From contig JAYKYS010000002.1 of the NCBI GenBank assembly GCA_036924285.1, positions 34,704,501-34,768,500 of the forward strand: 64,000 bases of DNA. Reading direction: 5' to 3'. The notes under the pieces are model-generated. The model searched no databases, had not been told where the DNA came from, and saw nothing but the letters and a program-made list of their open reading frames with translations. How positions within the stretch are numbered: the stretch's first letter is position 1; every line of letters begins with the position of its first letter. Shown in pieces: positions 11,377-22,428 of this stretch. The position numbers and the translations under genes were made by a program. The DNA comes from Asterella californica. Its lineage: Eukaryota > Streptophyta > Marchantiopsida > Marchantiales > Aytoniaceae.

Positions 11377-12148
11377 TCAGAGTGGGAGGGGGCGTTGCTG
11401 CTGCCTCTCGGTCATCGTCTTCCGAGGTCTCCTCCTTCACCTCCTGTCGCTCCGTTGGCCCATACACTGCCAGCTGATCTTCCCTAAGATCCCCCATGGC
11501 TATATACAAGTAGCAGAAGAAGGGCGTCAGATGTCCTCCCGCCGGGATACCCAAGTATGCTAGCTCCGTCTGTACATAGTTGTGGATGTACGCGCCCTAG
11601 TAGATTGGCACTCTGTCATCCCACACTGATTCCAAGAACTCCACGTCCTGATCTCCTAAGTACCTTGTCTTCTGCGCTTTTCCTTTGGGGAAAAAATGCA
11701 GAAACAACTTCGCCAGAAGTCGCTTCTTCGGCTCTCGGTAAGACTCTATCTTCCAACCGTTCCTCCCCTGCCTGTCTTCCACGAAAAGGCAGGTGGTACT
11801 CCCAGGCACATGCCATGAACTCACAATCCTAGACAAGATCTTCTTCTCGTACCAATATCCTCGGTTCTCGGTCTCAGGCCTGTGAAACGCCTTCCGTCAC
11901 CAGTCTTCAGTCCAGGAAGACGGTCTTCCCCGAGCTACTCCTGCCTTCGCAGGTACACGGTTACGCGGTGGTAACGCGGCCCACACCTCCTCCAGAAGCC
12001 CTTGATCTGCGAGGTTCCAATCCCACAGGAAGAAGTCGAGACCCAACTCCTTGAGGAAAGGAGTGGCCTCGGCCAATTCTGCCGTGGGTAACACCAAGCC
12101 TCGCGGATGCATCGACATACCTGGAAGATCTGTTGCACTAAACCACAA
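11377..12148 (-). pseudogene. Family A gag-like region, copy A1 (two in-frame stops)
   Basis: One minus-strand frame from about 12148 to 11377, interrupted by TGA after ...WTEDW (near 11895) and TAG after ...DRVPIY (near 11598), with no frameshift. Conserved blocks shared with the copy at 19.6-20.4 kb are LGLDFFLWDWNLADQ, GRNGWKIESYRE, KAQKTRYLGDQDVEFLE, AGGHLTPFFCYLYIAMG, an acidic Glu/Asp stretch, and TPPPTLM, where the sequence is cut. No Retrotrans_gag signature or zinc knuckle is seen, so 'gag-like' rests on its place just inside the 5' LTR. Bases 12149-12422 are leader without coding signal. Confidence 0.5.
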
Positions 12149-12422
12149 GCACCTACTATGAGCTGAAGGCTCAGTTCTTCCCGAGTGCCCACAGTCTAGC
12201 TTCTACTTCTCAGAAGACGAAACTAGTCTTCCAGAAGACAGCTACTCCGTCTTCTGGGATTCTAACAGTACTTCCTAGATAACTCTCGTCTTCCGAGCTA
12301 TATCTAAACAATCTTATCTAAGCAAGGCCTCGCATGGATTACCAAGAAGACAACCCACCTTGCATTACATCCTACTTCCTATCAGAAGATACAAGATATA
12401 CGAGAAGTAGAGTATGAGAAAG

Positions 12423-14135
12423 GTTCAGAAGATGGTTGCGGGCTCCTGCGGTGACAGTGGTCTCTGGGAAGATACTTGGGACAGCTTCCGATTCAATGTC
12501 TTTCTCGGAAGACTTCTCGAAGTCAGACTTCCCTTCACTGGTCTCACCTGTCTTCGTCTTCCTACACGCAATCTATCCTCATAACAGACTCAAGACAACT
12601 GCACTCTGTTCTTCTGACTTCTCACCTCTCATACGCACTCAGAAGAAGCTTGCTGCATGATGGGAAGACATGACTCTCGACCATTCCCTCCAGATTCTGC
12701 CAGCAAGACTTCTCACAACTCTCTTCTAAGTTCGGAAAGAAGAAGGAACGGCTGCTATGGATCGGACAGAAGAGACCCGAATGGACCCTTGCGTCTTCTC
12801 GCTCATTTTGCCAGCATTCCAGTCTTCTAGTCTCTCTAGGAAGATGGGGAGTTGAGAAGCTTGGAAGACCGGGAGGCACAAGCCTAGTTCCCGACTTCCA
12901 ACTTCTCGAATTAACACAACAACTCACCACTCCACTCAGGATTCGTACCAAGCCTCTCTAAACACAAAAGCAAAGCAAATCCACTCTTGATACGAATTGT
13001 GTTCAGTCGACTTCCGAAGACGGTCTTCCGAAGACAGTCAAGTTCAAGAAGCGTCTTCCGAAGATGTTCCCATCTTCCGAATCGTCTTCTGTTCCAAGTT
13101 TCAGGGATAGAGAGGTAGGGGGGTAGGGAAATTGATAGTTGGGGTCTCCAATTCGAGGACTAGGAGTAGGGAAGCTCGAATTGAGCTCGGGAAGAAGCAA
13201 GGAGATGTCTCGACAGAAATTGGGTAGCGCTTCCGCGCCCAATGTCTCAATAGAAAGAATGGGGGTGGGGTAATCGATCAGGCTGCCTGCACACAATCAA
13301 GGAAGCGCTGGGAGTACCAAGAAAAGGCGAGAAGAAGTGGGAAGGGAAAAGAACAAGGGGAAGAACCTCTACAGTCTTCTTCGGCTCCCCGAGTTGCCTT
13401 CGACCTCCGCGCGCTTCTGGCTCTTGTCCTAGCTTCCAATGCGACTCCACACGACTGCGCCTGCTGTCAATTTCGGTCCACACCTCGATTCCACCTCTGC
13501 TTCAACTCACCACTCTTCACTGTCAGCTTCTCGGAAGCTCCACAGAAACGCCTTCGCTTTCTCTGCTGTTTGTGCTCCTGCAATTCGATCTCACCCTTCG
13601 CCTAGCTGCCAACTTACTCTCTCCTACCTCATGTCTCACTTGATTCCTCTCTCAATGCTAGCTCGCGAAGCTCACTCTCTCAATCGATCTTCTTCAGGCA
13701 CGCTATGCTGCGGGAAGTTGGAAGGTGCCTAATGTGCTTCCTCGCGCATCTTCCCCGCAGATTAGGGGTTCTCGTCCTTGGTGTCTTCCTGACCTACCTA
13801 CCTATTCGGTGCGCTCCAGTAGGTACACCTACTGTCTTATCCGAAAACTCGTGGTTGGTCCTTCGCGATCGCTGTCTTCTGGAAGATAGGTGTCTTCCGC
13901 CGTCTTCCCATCTTCCGCCGTCTTCTCGTCTTCTGAAGACGCAACTGAGAAGACGATCTTCCGAAGATGGTCGTCTTCTGAAGAAGTCAACTTCTTATTA
14001 CAAACAGCTCTTAAGATCATCTTCCTGTTAAGGAAGACGTAACCTTAAGTAACAACGCTTCTTCAGTTATACAAACAAGTCATTATTCTTAAAAATTTCA
14101 AAAATTCGTGCATCCTGTAATTTGTGGACACCACA
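12423..14135 (-). repeat. Family A LTR, copy L2 (5' LTR of A1)
   Basis: Near-identical to L1 over about 1.7 kb; minus-strand start TGTGGTGTCCACA at 14135. The inner border near 12423 is uncertain because L2 and L3 both continue into similar leader sequence and L1 is cut at this point. The outer side abuts plus-strand family A pol (A2), so A1 is read as inserted into A2. Confidence 0.65.
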
Positions 14136-17100
14136 ACTAGACCAGAAGACGACCTTTGGAACAACTGAAAGATGTCTTGACGGTAATTGGGGGAGTATCT
14201 TTTTACCTCACTTACATCATTTTGCAACCTGTAGCTAAGGTTGGATAGGAAGACCTCAGCTGTATGCTGCAAATGTAAATACTGATTGGAGAAGACATCG
14301 TTTGAGGTTTCTCAATCTTACAGCCAAGCCGGACGAGAAGACCAAAGTCTCACTCTCTTGGATGAAGATTGGACATCAAGATGAAACTCCCTCTATGATT
14401 GAGAGGTACACGTCAGAAGACTCAGCTGCGTCTTCTGACATTGATGGAAGATATGATGAGTTTGTGGTAAATAACTTGTGTACTACAGAAGCATCAGAGA
14501 TAGCAGAAGAAGTGACCTGTGGATACATTGAGTGCTACAAGATTGCGGAAGAAGAGCTTCTAGAAGACGAGAGTACTATCTTCTCTTCACAGAATCAGTT
14601 AATTAGTCTTCCAGAAGATGAAAGTACTGTCTTCTCTTCAAAAGACTAGTTAGCTGATCTTCCAGAAGACGAATATGAACTGGAAGAAGCTCCCAAATCG
14701 GAGTACTTTGATGTCAGTGAGTACAGTCACACTCAAGGATTGGTGAACCCTGATGATCTTCAAGAAATGGAGGTTGCTCCTAGGAAGAAGCTCAAGCTTT
14801 CCAAGGTGATCGAGAGCCAACAGTTGGAAGACTTTAGAGAACTTTTGACAGAGTTCTAGGACGTCTTCGCTTGGACCATAGAAGACATGAAGGACATACC
14901 TCGAGAGCTAGGAGAGCATCACATTGACTTGCTGGAGGGCATTGTTCCTACACGGCAAAGACAGTATCGGCTCAACCCCAAGTACTCGCTTCTGGTGAAG
15001 GATCAGATCGACCTGTACTTGAAGGCAGGTGTCATCTTCTTAGTACTTAGCAGTGAGTGGGTAGCTTCTATTGTCATCGTGCCGAAAAAGCAAACAGGTA
15101 AGAACCGAGTGTGTCAGGACTTCCAGAAGCTGAACTTGGCCACGAAGAAGGATCATCGTCCTTTACCTTTCACCGATTCTGTGTTAGACCAGGTAGCAAG
15201 ACATGAGTTCTACAGCTTCTTGGATGGGTATTTTGGGTACAATCAAGTTTCAATCAGAGAAGAAGACAAGTCGAAAATCTCTTTTATCACTGATTGAGGC
15301 ACATACGCGTACAACCAAATGCCGTTTGGTATATGCAACGCACCCGTCACATTCTAGAGACTGATGATTATCATCTTTAAGGGGTATCTTCGTACTTTCA
15401 TGGAGATCTTCTTGGATGATTTTTGTGTGTTTGGATCGAAAGAAGATCATCTGATATTTCTGAGAAAGTATTTTTTGAAGTGTAGAGAGCATCGTTTGGC
15501 TCTTCACCTTGAGAAGTGCTTCTTTGGTATGTCAGAAGGAATTTTGCTAAGACATAGGATTTCTGGAAGAGGCATAGAAGTCGACTGTGCTAAGGTGGAA
15601 GTTATCATGAAACTTCACCGACATGCTAACCTGACTCAGTTGAGAAGCTTCATGGGCAACGTAAGATACTAAAAGAGGTTTATTGACAGGTACGCAGAGA
15701 TAGCAGGAAGACTTACCAAGTTGCTGAAGAAGGACGAACCTTACATTTGGTCTTCTGAGCAACATGAAGCATTGAAAGAAATGAAAACACTTCTGTCAGA
15801 ATCCCCTATCCTAAGACCACTTGATTGGGAGAGAGTCTTCCACATTTACGTGGATGTTTCTGCTTTCGTAGGGGTGGTATTGAGTCAGAAAGATGAGAAG
15901 AAGAAGGATTATCCCATCCACTATGCGGGAAGACAACTTAGTGATGCAGAGAAGAAGTACTCTACAACTGAAAGGGAGTGTCTTGGCATGATTTACTCTT
16001 GTAGTAGGCACTATCTTCTAGCTAACCCGTTTGTCTTCTATGTGGATCATTTTTCTTTGAAACATCTCGTGAAGAAAGCAGATTTGTCTGGTAGGATAGC
16101 TAGGTGGATTCTTCTACTCCAAGAATTTACTTACACACTTGAGTACAGGCCTAGAAGACAGCATGTTAATGCTGACTACCTATCCAGATTGGAGACGGAG
16201 CGAGAAGATGAAGTGGAAGACGAGTTCCCTGACGAGAAGCTGTTTTTAGTTTTTGCAGAGACACTTTCATCTGAAGAGGGACGTACCGCCTGCTTCCCAG
16301 AAGACAAGACTAGGTCTTCTGATCCGGTCTTTGCGACTTCCACATCGATCTTCAAGGACTTAAGGAAGTTCTTGGAAGACCAACAGTACCCCGAGGGATT
16401 GGATGCCGAGCAGAGGGCTGTCTTCTTACACAAGGCAGGTCCCTACGCCATCTTCCAGGGTGTCCTGTTTCGCAAGGGACATGACGAGAAGCTAAGGAGA
16501 TGCCTTGAGTATTCCGAGATTAAGCCAGTGATCACGAGTCTTCACTACGAAGATGCTGGGGGTCACTATGGACTGAAGATCACGGTGAAGAAGATGTTGG
16601 ACGTCGGTTACTGGTGGTCGATCATATACAGAGACACTTTTCAGGAGATCAAGAAATGTGATGCGTGCTAGAGGGTGGGAAGACCAACAGCTACTACTAG
16701 GTGGCCTCTTACTCCCATTCTCCCGCTTGCTCCTTTTGAAAAGTGGGGAATCGACTTTGTTGGGTCTATCGCCCCGGTGGCTAGAAGGACACGAGCACAA
16801 TACATTTTGATAGCTACCGACTATGCTATCAAGATGGTGGAGGGCGAAGCCACAAGGAAGAACGACGCCGCAGTGGTAACCAGGTTCATCTGGCACAACA
16901 TTATCACCCGATACGGATGCCCGCTGGAACTAGTATCAGGTAGGGGTACTCATTTTTTAAATGAGACTATTTCCCTCTTGATCTAGCACTTCAGGATAAA
17001 GCATCGGAAGACGACGTCATACAACCCGAAAGCTAACGGACTGACAGAGAAGTCAAATGGTCTTCTTTGTAATATCTTGAATAAGGTAACTGTTAACCAT

Positions 17101-17655
17101 GCGTATGATTGGAACACGAAATTACCATCTGTGTTATGGACTTTCAGGATTTCACCCAAGGTCACGACCCAGAAGACACTCTTCTGCCTAACTTATGGCA
17201 TGACACCTATTGTCCTCATCGAGTTAGAGGTCCCTACTTACAGGTTAGCCGTAATCGTACGCATGGAAGAAGAGGAAAGCCTGGAGCAGCATCTTCTGAA
17301 CTTTGTGGAGTTCGAAGAAGACAGAAATGCAACTTTTTAGAAGATGTACAAAGTGCAAGCACAACGTAAGGTGAACTATGATGGCAAGCTGAAGAAGGTG
17401 ACTGTCGCAGATGGGGACTTGGTTCTTCCGCACGACAATCGACATCTTAAGTTCCCTAGGAAGCTTCATCTTCGCTGGATGGGTCCTTATCGAGTCTTGG
17501 AGGTCTTCACCAATGGCTCCTTGCAGTTGGAAGAGTTAGATGGTACGTTGATGACCACTCGTGTAAATGGGTGGCGTGTCAAGAAGCACTGGACGTGAAC
17601 AAAAGTGCTGAAGTGCTGATGTTTGCGAGGACGTAAACATGTGAGGGTGGGCGTA
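14136..17655 (+). pseudogene. Family A pol (copy A2) with eight premature stops and no frameshifts
   Basis: Polyprotein remnant read in one frame from about 14302 to the terminal TGA at 17598. Order: acidic linker full of Glu-Asp repeats, RT (14880-15700; QDFQKLNLATKKDHRPLPF, FLDGYFGYNQV, MPFGICNAPVTF, active site FLDDFCVFG), RNase H (15800-16200; IYVDVSAFVGVVLSQ, QHVNADYLSRL), and integrase (16480-17100; HHCC zinc part ending IKKCDAC, core WGIDFVGS and LVSGRGTHF, where the usual Asp of SDRG is Gly). A C-terminal part with LRWMGPYRVLEV ends 58 bases before the LTR. Premature stops are at 14647, 14857, 15295, 15355, 15670, 16669, 16984 and 17338 (six TAG, one TGA, one TAA). A G-rich tract (GTGAGGGTGGGCG) before 17656 is the polypurine tract. 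Non-functional as it stands. Confidence 0.85.
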
Positions 17656-19366
17656 TGTGGTGCCCACAATTTACAGGATTCACGAATTTTTGAAATTTTT
17701 AAGATTAATAACTTGTTTGTATAACTAAAGAAGCTTTGTTACTTAAGATTACGGTTTTCTTAGAAGGAAGATGATCTTACGATCTCTTTCGCAACAAGAA
17801 GTTGACTTTTTCGGAAGACGGCCGTCTTTCGGAAAGCGTCTTCTCAGTTGTGTCTTCCGACGACGAAAGACGGAAGACACGTATCTTCCGGAAGACAGCG
17901 ACCCCAGAAGCCTAACCGCGTATTACCCAGTAAAGAAGTAGGTGTACCTACCAGGTAGCACCAAGGTAGTAGGTAGGTCAGGAAGGTCAAGTAGGTCGAA
18001 GAACTCCTAAACTGCGCGAGAAGATACGAACGAAGCGCATTAGCGCATAAACATCACCGCTTCTCGCATCGAAGGCATTACCTCAGAAGATCGAGTTAGG
18101 AGGTGGCGCATCGAATTAGGAGGTGATCGAATTGAGTGAGGAGGGCCAACAGAGTGAAATCGAGTAGAGCAAGGATCGATTCGCAGCTAGAGAGAAAGCG
18201 AGGACGAAATTCTGAGAGAAGGAAGCAGCATCGAGCCGAAGGAGTCTTCTGTAGACTCCCGGAAGCAGACATTGAAGGACGACTGAGAAGAATCAGAGGT
18301 GGAGTCTTGTTCGACTGAGGAGTAGCAAGACATTGACGGCAGTAGCAGCTCTGTGGCGTCGCACTGGAGCTGGGGTCGGAGCCGGAAGCACGCATAAGAC
18401 TGAAGACACTACGGGAAGCAGACAGAAGATTGTTTGAGGTTCTTCTCATGTTCTCTTCCCTTCTCACCGCTTCTCGCCTCTTGTTTAGTATCCCCCGCGC
18501 TTCCCCGGTTGTTTGCAGACAAACCGATCGATCGTTTCCTCATCCCGCATTTTCCTTATGTGAATTTGGGCGCAGAAGCGCTGCCCAATTTTTGAAAGTC
18601 ATCTTCTAGCTTCTTCCCGAACTATAATCGAGTTTCCTTGACCGTCATTCTTAAATTCGTCCCGCAGCTATCAATTTCTCTACCTTACAGCACCTCTACT
18701 CCCGAATCCCTGAACAGAAGACGCTTCGGAAGATCTGAACATCTTTAGAAGACGGTTCTGGATGTCTGAAGTCTTCGAAAGACGACAGTGTGTTATTCGT
18801 ATCGAGAGTGGATTGGATTTGCTTTTGTGTTAAGAGAGGCTTGGTACGAATCTTGAGTGACTTGGTGAGTTGTTTATTGTTTCGAGAAGCTAAAAGTTGG
18901 GAACCAGGCCTGTGCCTCTCGATCTTCCGAGCTTCTCAAATCCACATCTTCCTAGAGAGACTAGAAGACTGGAAAGACTGGCAGAATGCGCGAGAAGACG
19001 TGAGGGTCCGTTACGGGTCTATTCTGTCCGACCCCGCCTATTCCTTCTTCTTCTCGAACTTAGAAGACAGTTGTGAGAAGTCTTGCTGGCAGAATTTGGA
19101 GAGAATGATCGAGGGTCATGTCTTCCCATCGTGTAGCAAGCTTCTTCTGAGTGTGTATGAGAGGTGAGAAGTCGGAAGAACATAGTGCGAATGTCTTACG
19201 TCTGTTGTGAGGTTAGATTACATGTAGGAAGCAGAAGACAGGTGAGACCAGTGAAGGGAAGCCTGGCTTCGGGAAGACTTCCGAGAACGTTACTGAATCG
19301 GAAGCTGTCTCGGGAGTCTTCCCAGAGACCATTGTCACCGCAGGAGCCCGTGACCATCTTCTGAAC
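17656..19366 (+). repeat. Family A LTR, copy L3
   Basis: Starts TGTGGTGCCCACA directly after a polypurine-like tract and integrase end, so it is the 3' LTR of A2. It is the reverse complement of L1/L2 in orientation and visibly more diverged from them than they are from each other, yet it keeps the same GAAGAC richness. It continues directly into leader and gag-like sequence, so it also serves as the 5' LTR of a following copy. Confidence 0.65.
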
Positions 19367-20589
19367 TTTTCATACACTCTACTTCTCGCATATCTTGTTT
19401 CTTCTGTTAGGAAGTAGGATGAAATGCAAGGTGGGTTGTCTTCTTAGGAATCCATGCGAGGCCTTGCTTAGTTAGGATTGGTTAGATATAGCTCGGAAGA
19501 CGAGAGGAGCTTAGGAAGCACTGTTAGAATCCCGGAAGACGAAGTAGCTGTCTTCTAGAAGACTAGATTCGTCTTCTGAGAGTGGAAGCTAGACTGTGAG
19601 AACTTGAGAGGACTGAGCCTTCGGCTCACCTTAAGTACGTGTGGCTTAGTGCAACAGAGTTTCAAGTATGTCGATGCATCCTCGAGGGTTGGTGTTACCA
19701 GGAGCAAAGTTGGCCGAGATCAAACCCTTCATCAAGGAGTTGGGTCTCGACTTCTTCCTGTGGGATTGGAACCTCGCCGACCAAGATCTCCTGAGAAGGT
19801 TTGGGCAGCATTACCGCCTCGCAACCTTCTATCTACGAAGGCATGAGTAGCTCGTGGAAGACCATCTTCCTGGACAGAGGAGTGGTGATGCAGGGCCTTT
19901 CACAGACCAGAATCTGAGAACCGAGGTTATTGACTCAAGAAGAAGATCTTACCCATGATTTCAGGGAAGTGGCATGTGCCTAAGAGCACATCTTGTCTCT
20001 TCTTGGAGGACAAGCAGGGAAGAAACGGATGGAAGGTTGAATCTTACCGGGAGGCAGAAGCGTCTTCTAGTGAAGTTGTTCCTTCACCTCTTTCTCAAGA
20101 GGAAGGCACAGAAGACGAGGTACCTTGGAGATCAGGACGTGAAGTTCCTGGAAGCAGTGTGTGTCGAAGAGGATGTCAACTGGGGCGCTTTCTTCCACGC
20201 ATATGTGCAGGCAGAGCTAGTGTATTTAGGCATCGCGGCAGGAGGACATCTTACTCCGTTCTTCTGTTACATGTACGTGGCCAGGGGGACCTAACAGAAG
20301 ATCAGTTGGCGAGATATGGACCAATGGGGCAGCACGAGACGAAGGAGGAGACCTCGGGAGAAGACGATCGAGCAGCAGCAATGACTCCCCCTCCCACTCT
20401 GATGAGGCCAGGTACTCATCCAGAAGACGCTTCTGGTGAGGGAAGACGACTCCAGTGGGTCAGAAGACGCGACACCACCAAGGAAGGGCTTAGGCAAAAC
20501 CCGTGTGTTTGTGTGATTGAACAGATCTTAGAACTTAGAGCAGCGATACTTGTGCAAATCCTCTGTGAGAACGATATCTTGTATACTAA
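19367..20589 (+). pseudogene. Family A leader and gag-like fragment (copy A3)
   Basis: Leader without coding signal to about 19650, then the plus-strand counterpart of the A1 gag-like region: MSMHPRGLVLPGAKLAE and LGLDFFLWDWNLADQ (19668-19847), then stops, then GRNGWKVESYREAEAS in a different frame (19955 onwards), and KAQKTRYLGDQDVKFLE with AGGHLTPFFCYMY in the first frame again. At least one frameshift and several stops break it. After TPPPTLM (near 20403) it continues about 100 bases further than A1, then element sequence ends near 20590. No pol follows, so this is a truncated copy sharing LTR L3 with A2. Confidence 0.5.
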
Positions 20590-20640
20590 ATGAGCAAAAG
20601 GAGTAATCTTGCGACACTACATGTTTCATACTTGTTGCAG

Positions 20641-20919
20641 AAAGGTATAGGCATAGGAGGATCTCGAATGAAAAAGAAAAAAATATCTCGAGGTTTAAAG
20701 ACCTATCTATGTAAGTATTGGTCAGAAAAACATGTACTGACTGACTTTAATTCTTGTGTGTTCGAAGATGAGGTCCGACGACTGAAAGCTGTACTTGTCA
20801 ATGGAGAAATTTTCAGATCTAACGGTTATAAAATTGTACTTGAGGACGATGCAAAATCATTGTACAGAATGGAACTGGAAAGTTCGTATCTAATCTGTTT
20901 TCTTCCACAAATTCCATGA
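20641..20919 (+). CDS. Unidentified coding fragment, part 1
   Basis: Coding-looking stretch after a good splice-acceptor context (TTTCATACTTGTTGCAG at 20624-20640). It is Lys/Arg-rich at the start (SRMKKKKISRGLKTYLCKYW), then mixed with conserved-looking aromatic and charged residues, ending at a TGA at 20917-20919. It lies just after the family A fragment and its 5' end is probably lost. No domain recognised. It may be joined by splicing to the next fragment at 21002, but no phase-consistent donor was found. Confidence 0.3.
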   Translation, partial: KGIGIGGSRMKKKKISRGLKTYLCKYWSEKHVLTDFNSCVFEDEVRRLKAVLVNGEIFRSNGYKIVLEDDAKSLYRMELESSYLICFLPQIP

Positions 20920-21001
20920 AAATGTTGAACTATTCATTGAGTTTGAATAGTTATACAATGTAACTATTAATGGTTCTATTTGTACTGATCTTATATCTCA
21001 A

Positions 21002-21229
21002 ATGCAGCTGTTGTATCCTCGTGAGCGAATTCATGCAAATGTCAATTACAGATCGACATCTCAACTGAGATATAAGTTTTTTTCCATACTGAGGAAGAAT
21101 CCTGACAAGGAAGAAATATTGGCACTAGAAATTGCTGATCATAGAAAACAAGATGTCATATTTGATTTTGAAGGAATTGCTCATCCACCACCATATCTCG
21201 AGATCAATGACGTTATGTTAGTGAACTGA
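21002..21229 (+). CDS. Unidentified coding fragment, part 2
   Basis: Short plus-strand frame after an acceptor-like ATCTCAAATGCAG (ending 21007). The sequence (for example LRYKFFSILRKNPDKEEILA and DVIFDFEGIAHPPPYLEIND) looks protein-like rather than random, and ends in TGA at 21227-21229. It could be the last exon of the gene whose earlier part lies at 20641-20919. No family recognised. Confidence 0.3.
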   Translation: MQLLYPRERIHANVNYRSTSQLRYKFFSILRKNPDKEEILALEIADHRKQDVIFDFEGIAHPPPYLEINDVMLVN

Positions 21230-21572
21230 GTTGTAACATGCAATCATGACTCAACACTCGTCAAATATTGTCACCATGGACTGTGTGTCCTTTATCTCTC
21301 TTTCAAATGTCATCATGGACTATGTCTCATTTGTCTCTCTTTCAAATGTATACAGCATAGGAGCTAAACTTTGAACCTTTCCAAGAGATTCCAAGAGTTA
21401 TTACTTCGTTCAGAGATCTGCATGTGTTTTCTGGGAGTATTTCCGGAGTTGTTAGCAGGAAACTCTCACCCGAGCATTTTTCGAAGCATGCATATTCACC
21501 CTTCACGGGGTTCTTTTTGGGAGGTGCTCCAAACATAAATTAAACGGAAAATATTTGACGGCAAAAGGGGTC

Positions 21573-21704
21573 TTTTGCTTCTTTTCTTTTTACACCTCGG
21601 CTGCAACAAGTGAAGGAAATGCTGTGAAGGAAAACCGATTTGCTTCTTTTCTTTTTACGCCTCCGCTGCAACAAGTGAAGGAAAAGGAAACGCTGTGAAG
21701 GAAA
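21573..21704 (+). repeat. 65-bp tandem duplication
   Basis: Two imperfect copies of a unit beginning TTTGCTTCTTTTCTTTTTAC, starting at 21574 and 21639, each followed by GCAACAAGTGAAGGAAA. A weaker 46-bp-scale duplication (TCTCTCTTTCAAATGT twice) lies at about 21256-21346. The rest of 21230-22428 shows no gene that can be supported. Confidence 0.6.
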
Positions 21705-22428
21705 AAAGACGACAGTGGGTCCGCTATAACTTTATTTTGATGTTCTCAAACGTATACACTCTATACGAGAATAATACTTCTCATAGCCACTGGGCCACCA
21801 CAGTAGCAGCAACCTAAGTTACTACTCCGCAGAAAACTACTTCTCGTCAGGTCGGTCACCATTCTACCGGCAACCTAAGTTAAAAACTCTATATTACTGC
21901 TACGCAGTGTGTGGACTGCAAAACGGGAAAAAAGTACACTACTGCATATCGAGCCGAGCACAAAGCAGAGTTCCAAGTGTAAACGACTGCTGGGGTCTGC
22001 TGTACAGTGGAAAGGCAGAATAACGTATATATCTTCGGAGTCGAGCAGAAAGTAAAGTTGCATCGAAATACAGTAATAGACTATGTCAGATCGAGTAAGA
22101 CTGTATTGCGCGCTCTCTCTGACCCACTTGGCTTAAGAAAGGCGTCCGCTAATGGAACATAGTCAGGAAGGGGCAGCATCGATCGCGACGCCCCGCACTG
22201 AGATCTGGGGGGGCTACTCCAGCAGGCACACCTCTGCGTCCATCTTGGTGTTCATTTTCGACTCCAGCTCCATCTTCGCCTCCATTTTGGACTGCACTTG
22301 TATCTTCGACTGCGTCCATGTACCTGCCTATACAATGAGCACACCTGCGCTGCTCTTGTCAAAAGAAGATATTCTAGATATCCTCAGGTGTTACCTGCTC
22401 CGGATGCACAAAAGATTTCCATAACGAA

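Larger units (their letters stand above)
2989..14135 (-). mobile_element. Family A LTR retroelement copy A1 (minus), split by gypsy B
   Basis: Two LTR-like repeats in the same orientation (2989-4716 and 12423-14135) are nearly identical, while a third copy at 17656 is clearly more diverged, so these two are taken as the 3' and 5' LTRs of one minus-strand insertion. Internal remnants are a gag-like region (12148 down to 11377) and a coiled-coil end (4985 down to 4679). Element B sits between them, in the opposite orientation. The interior pol of A1 is missing. The outer 3' end is cut by the gypsy C LTR. Confidence 0.55.

Noticed and set aside
3000..20480. GAAGAC words as BbsI cloning scars
   Set aside because: They are spread through coding and LTR sequence at irregular distances and in diverged copies, which fits natural sequence.
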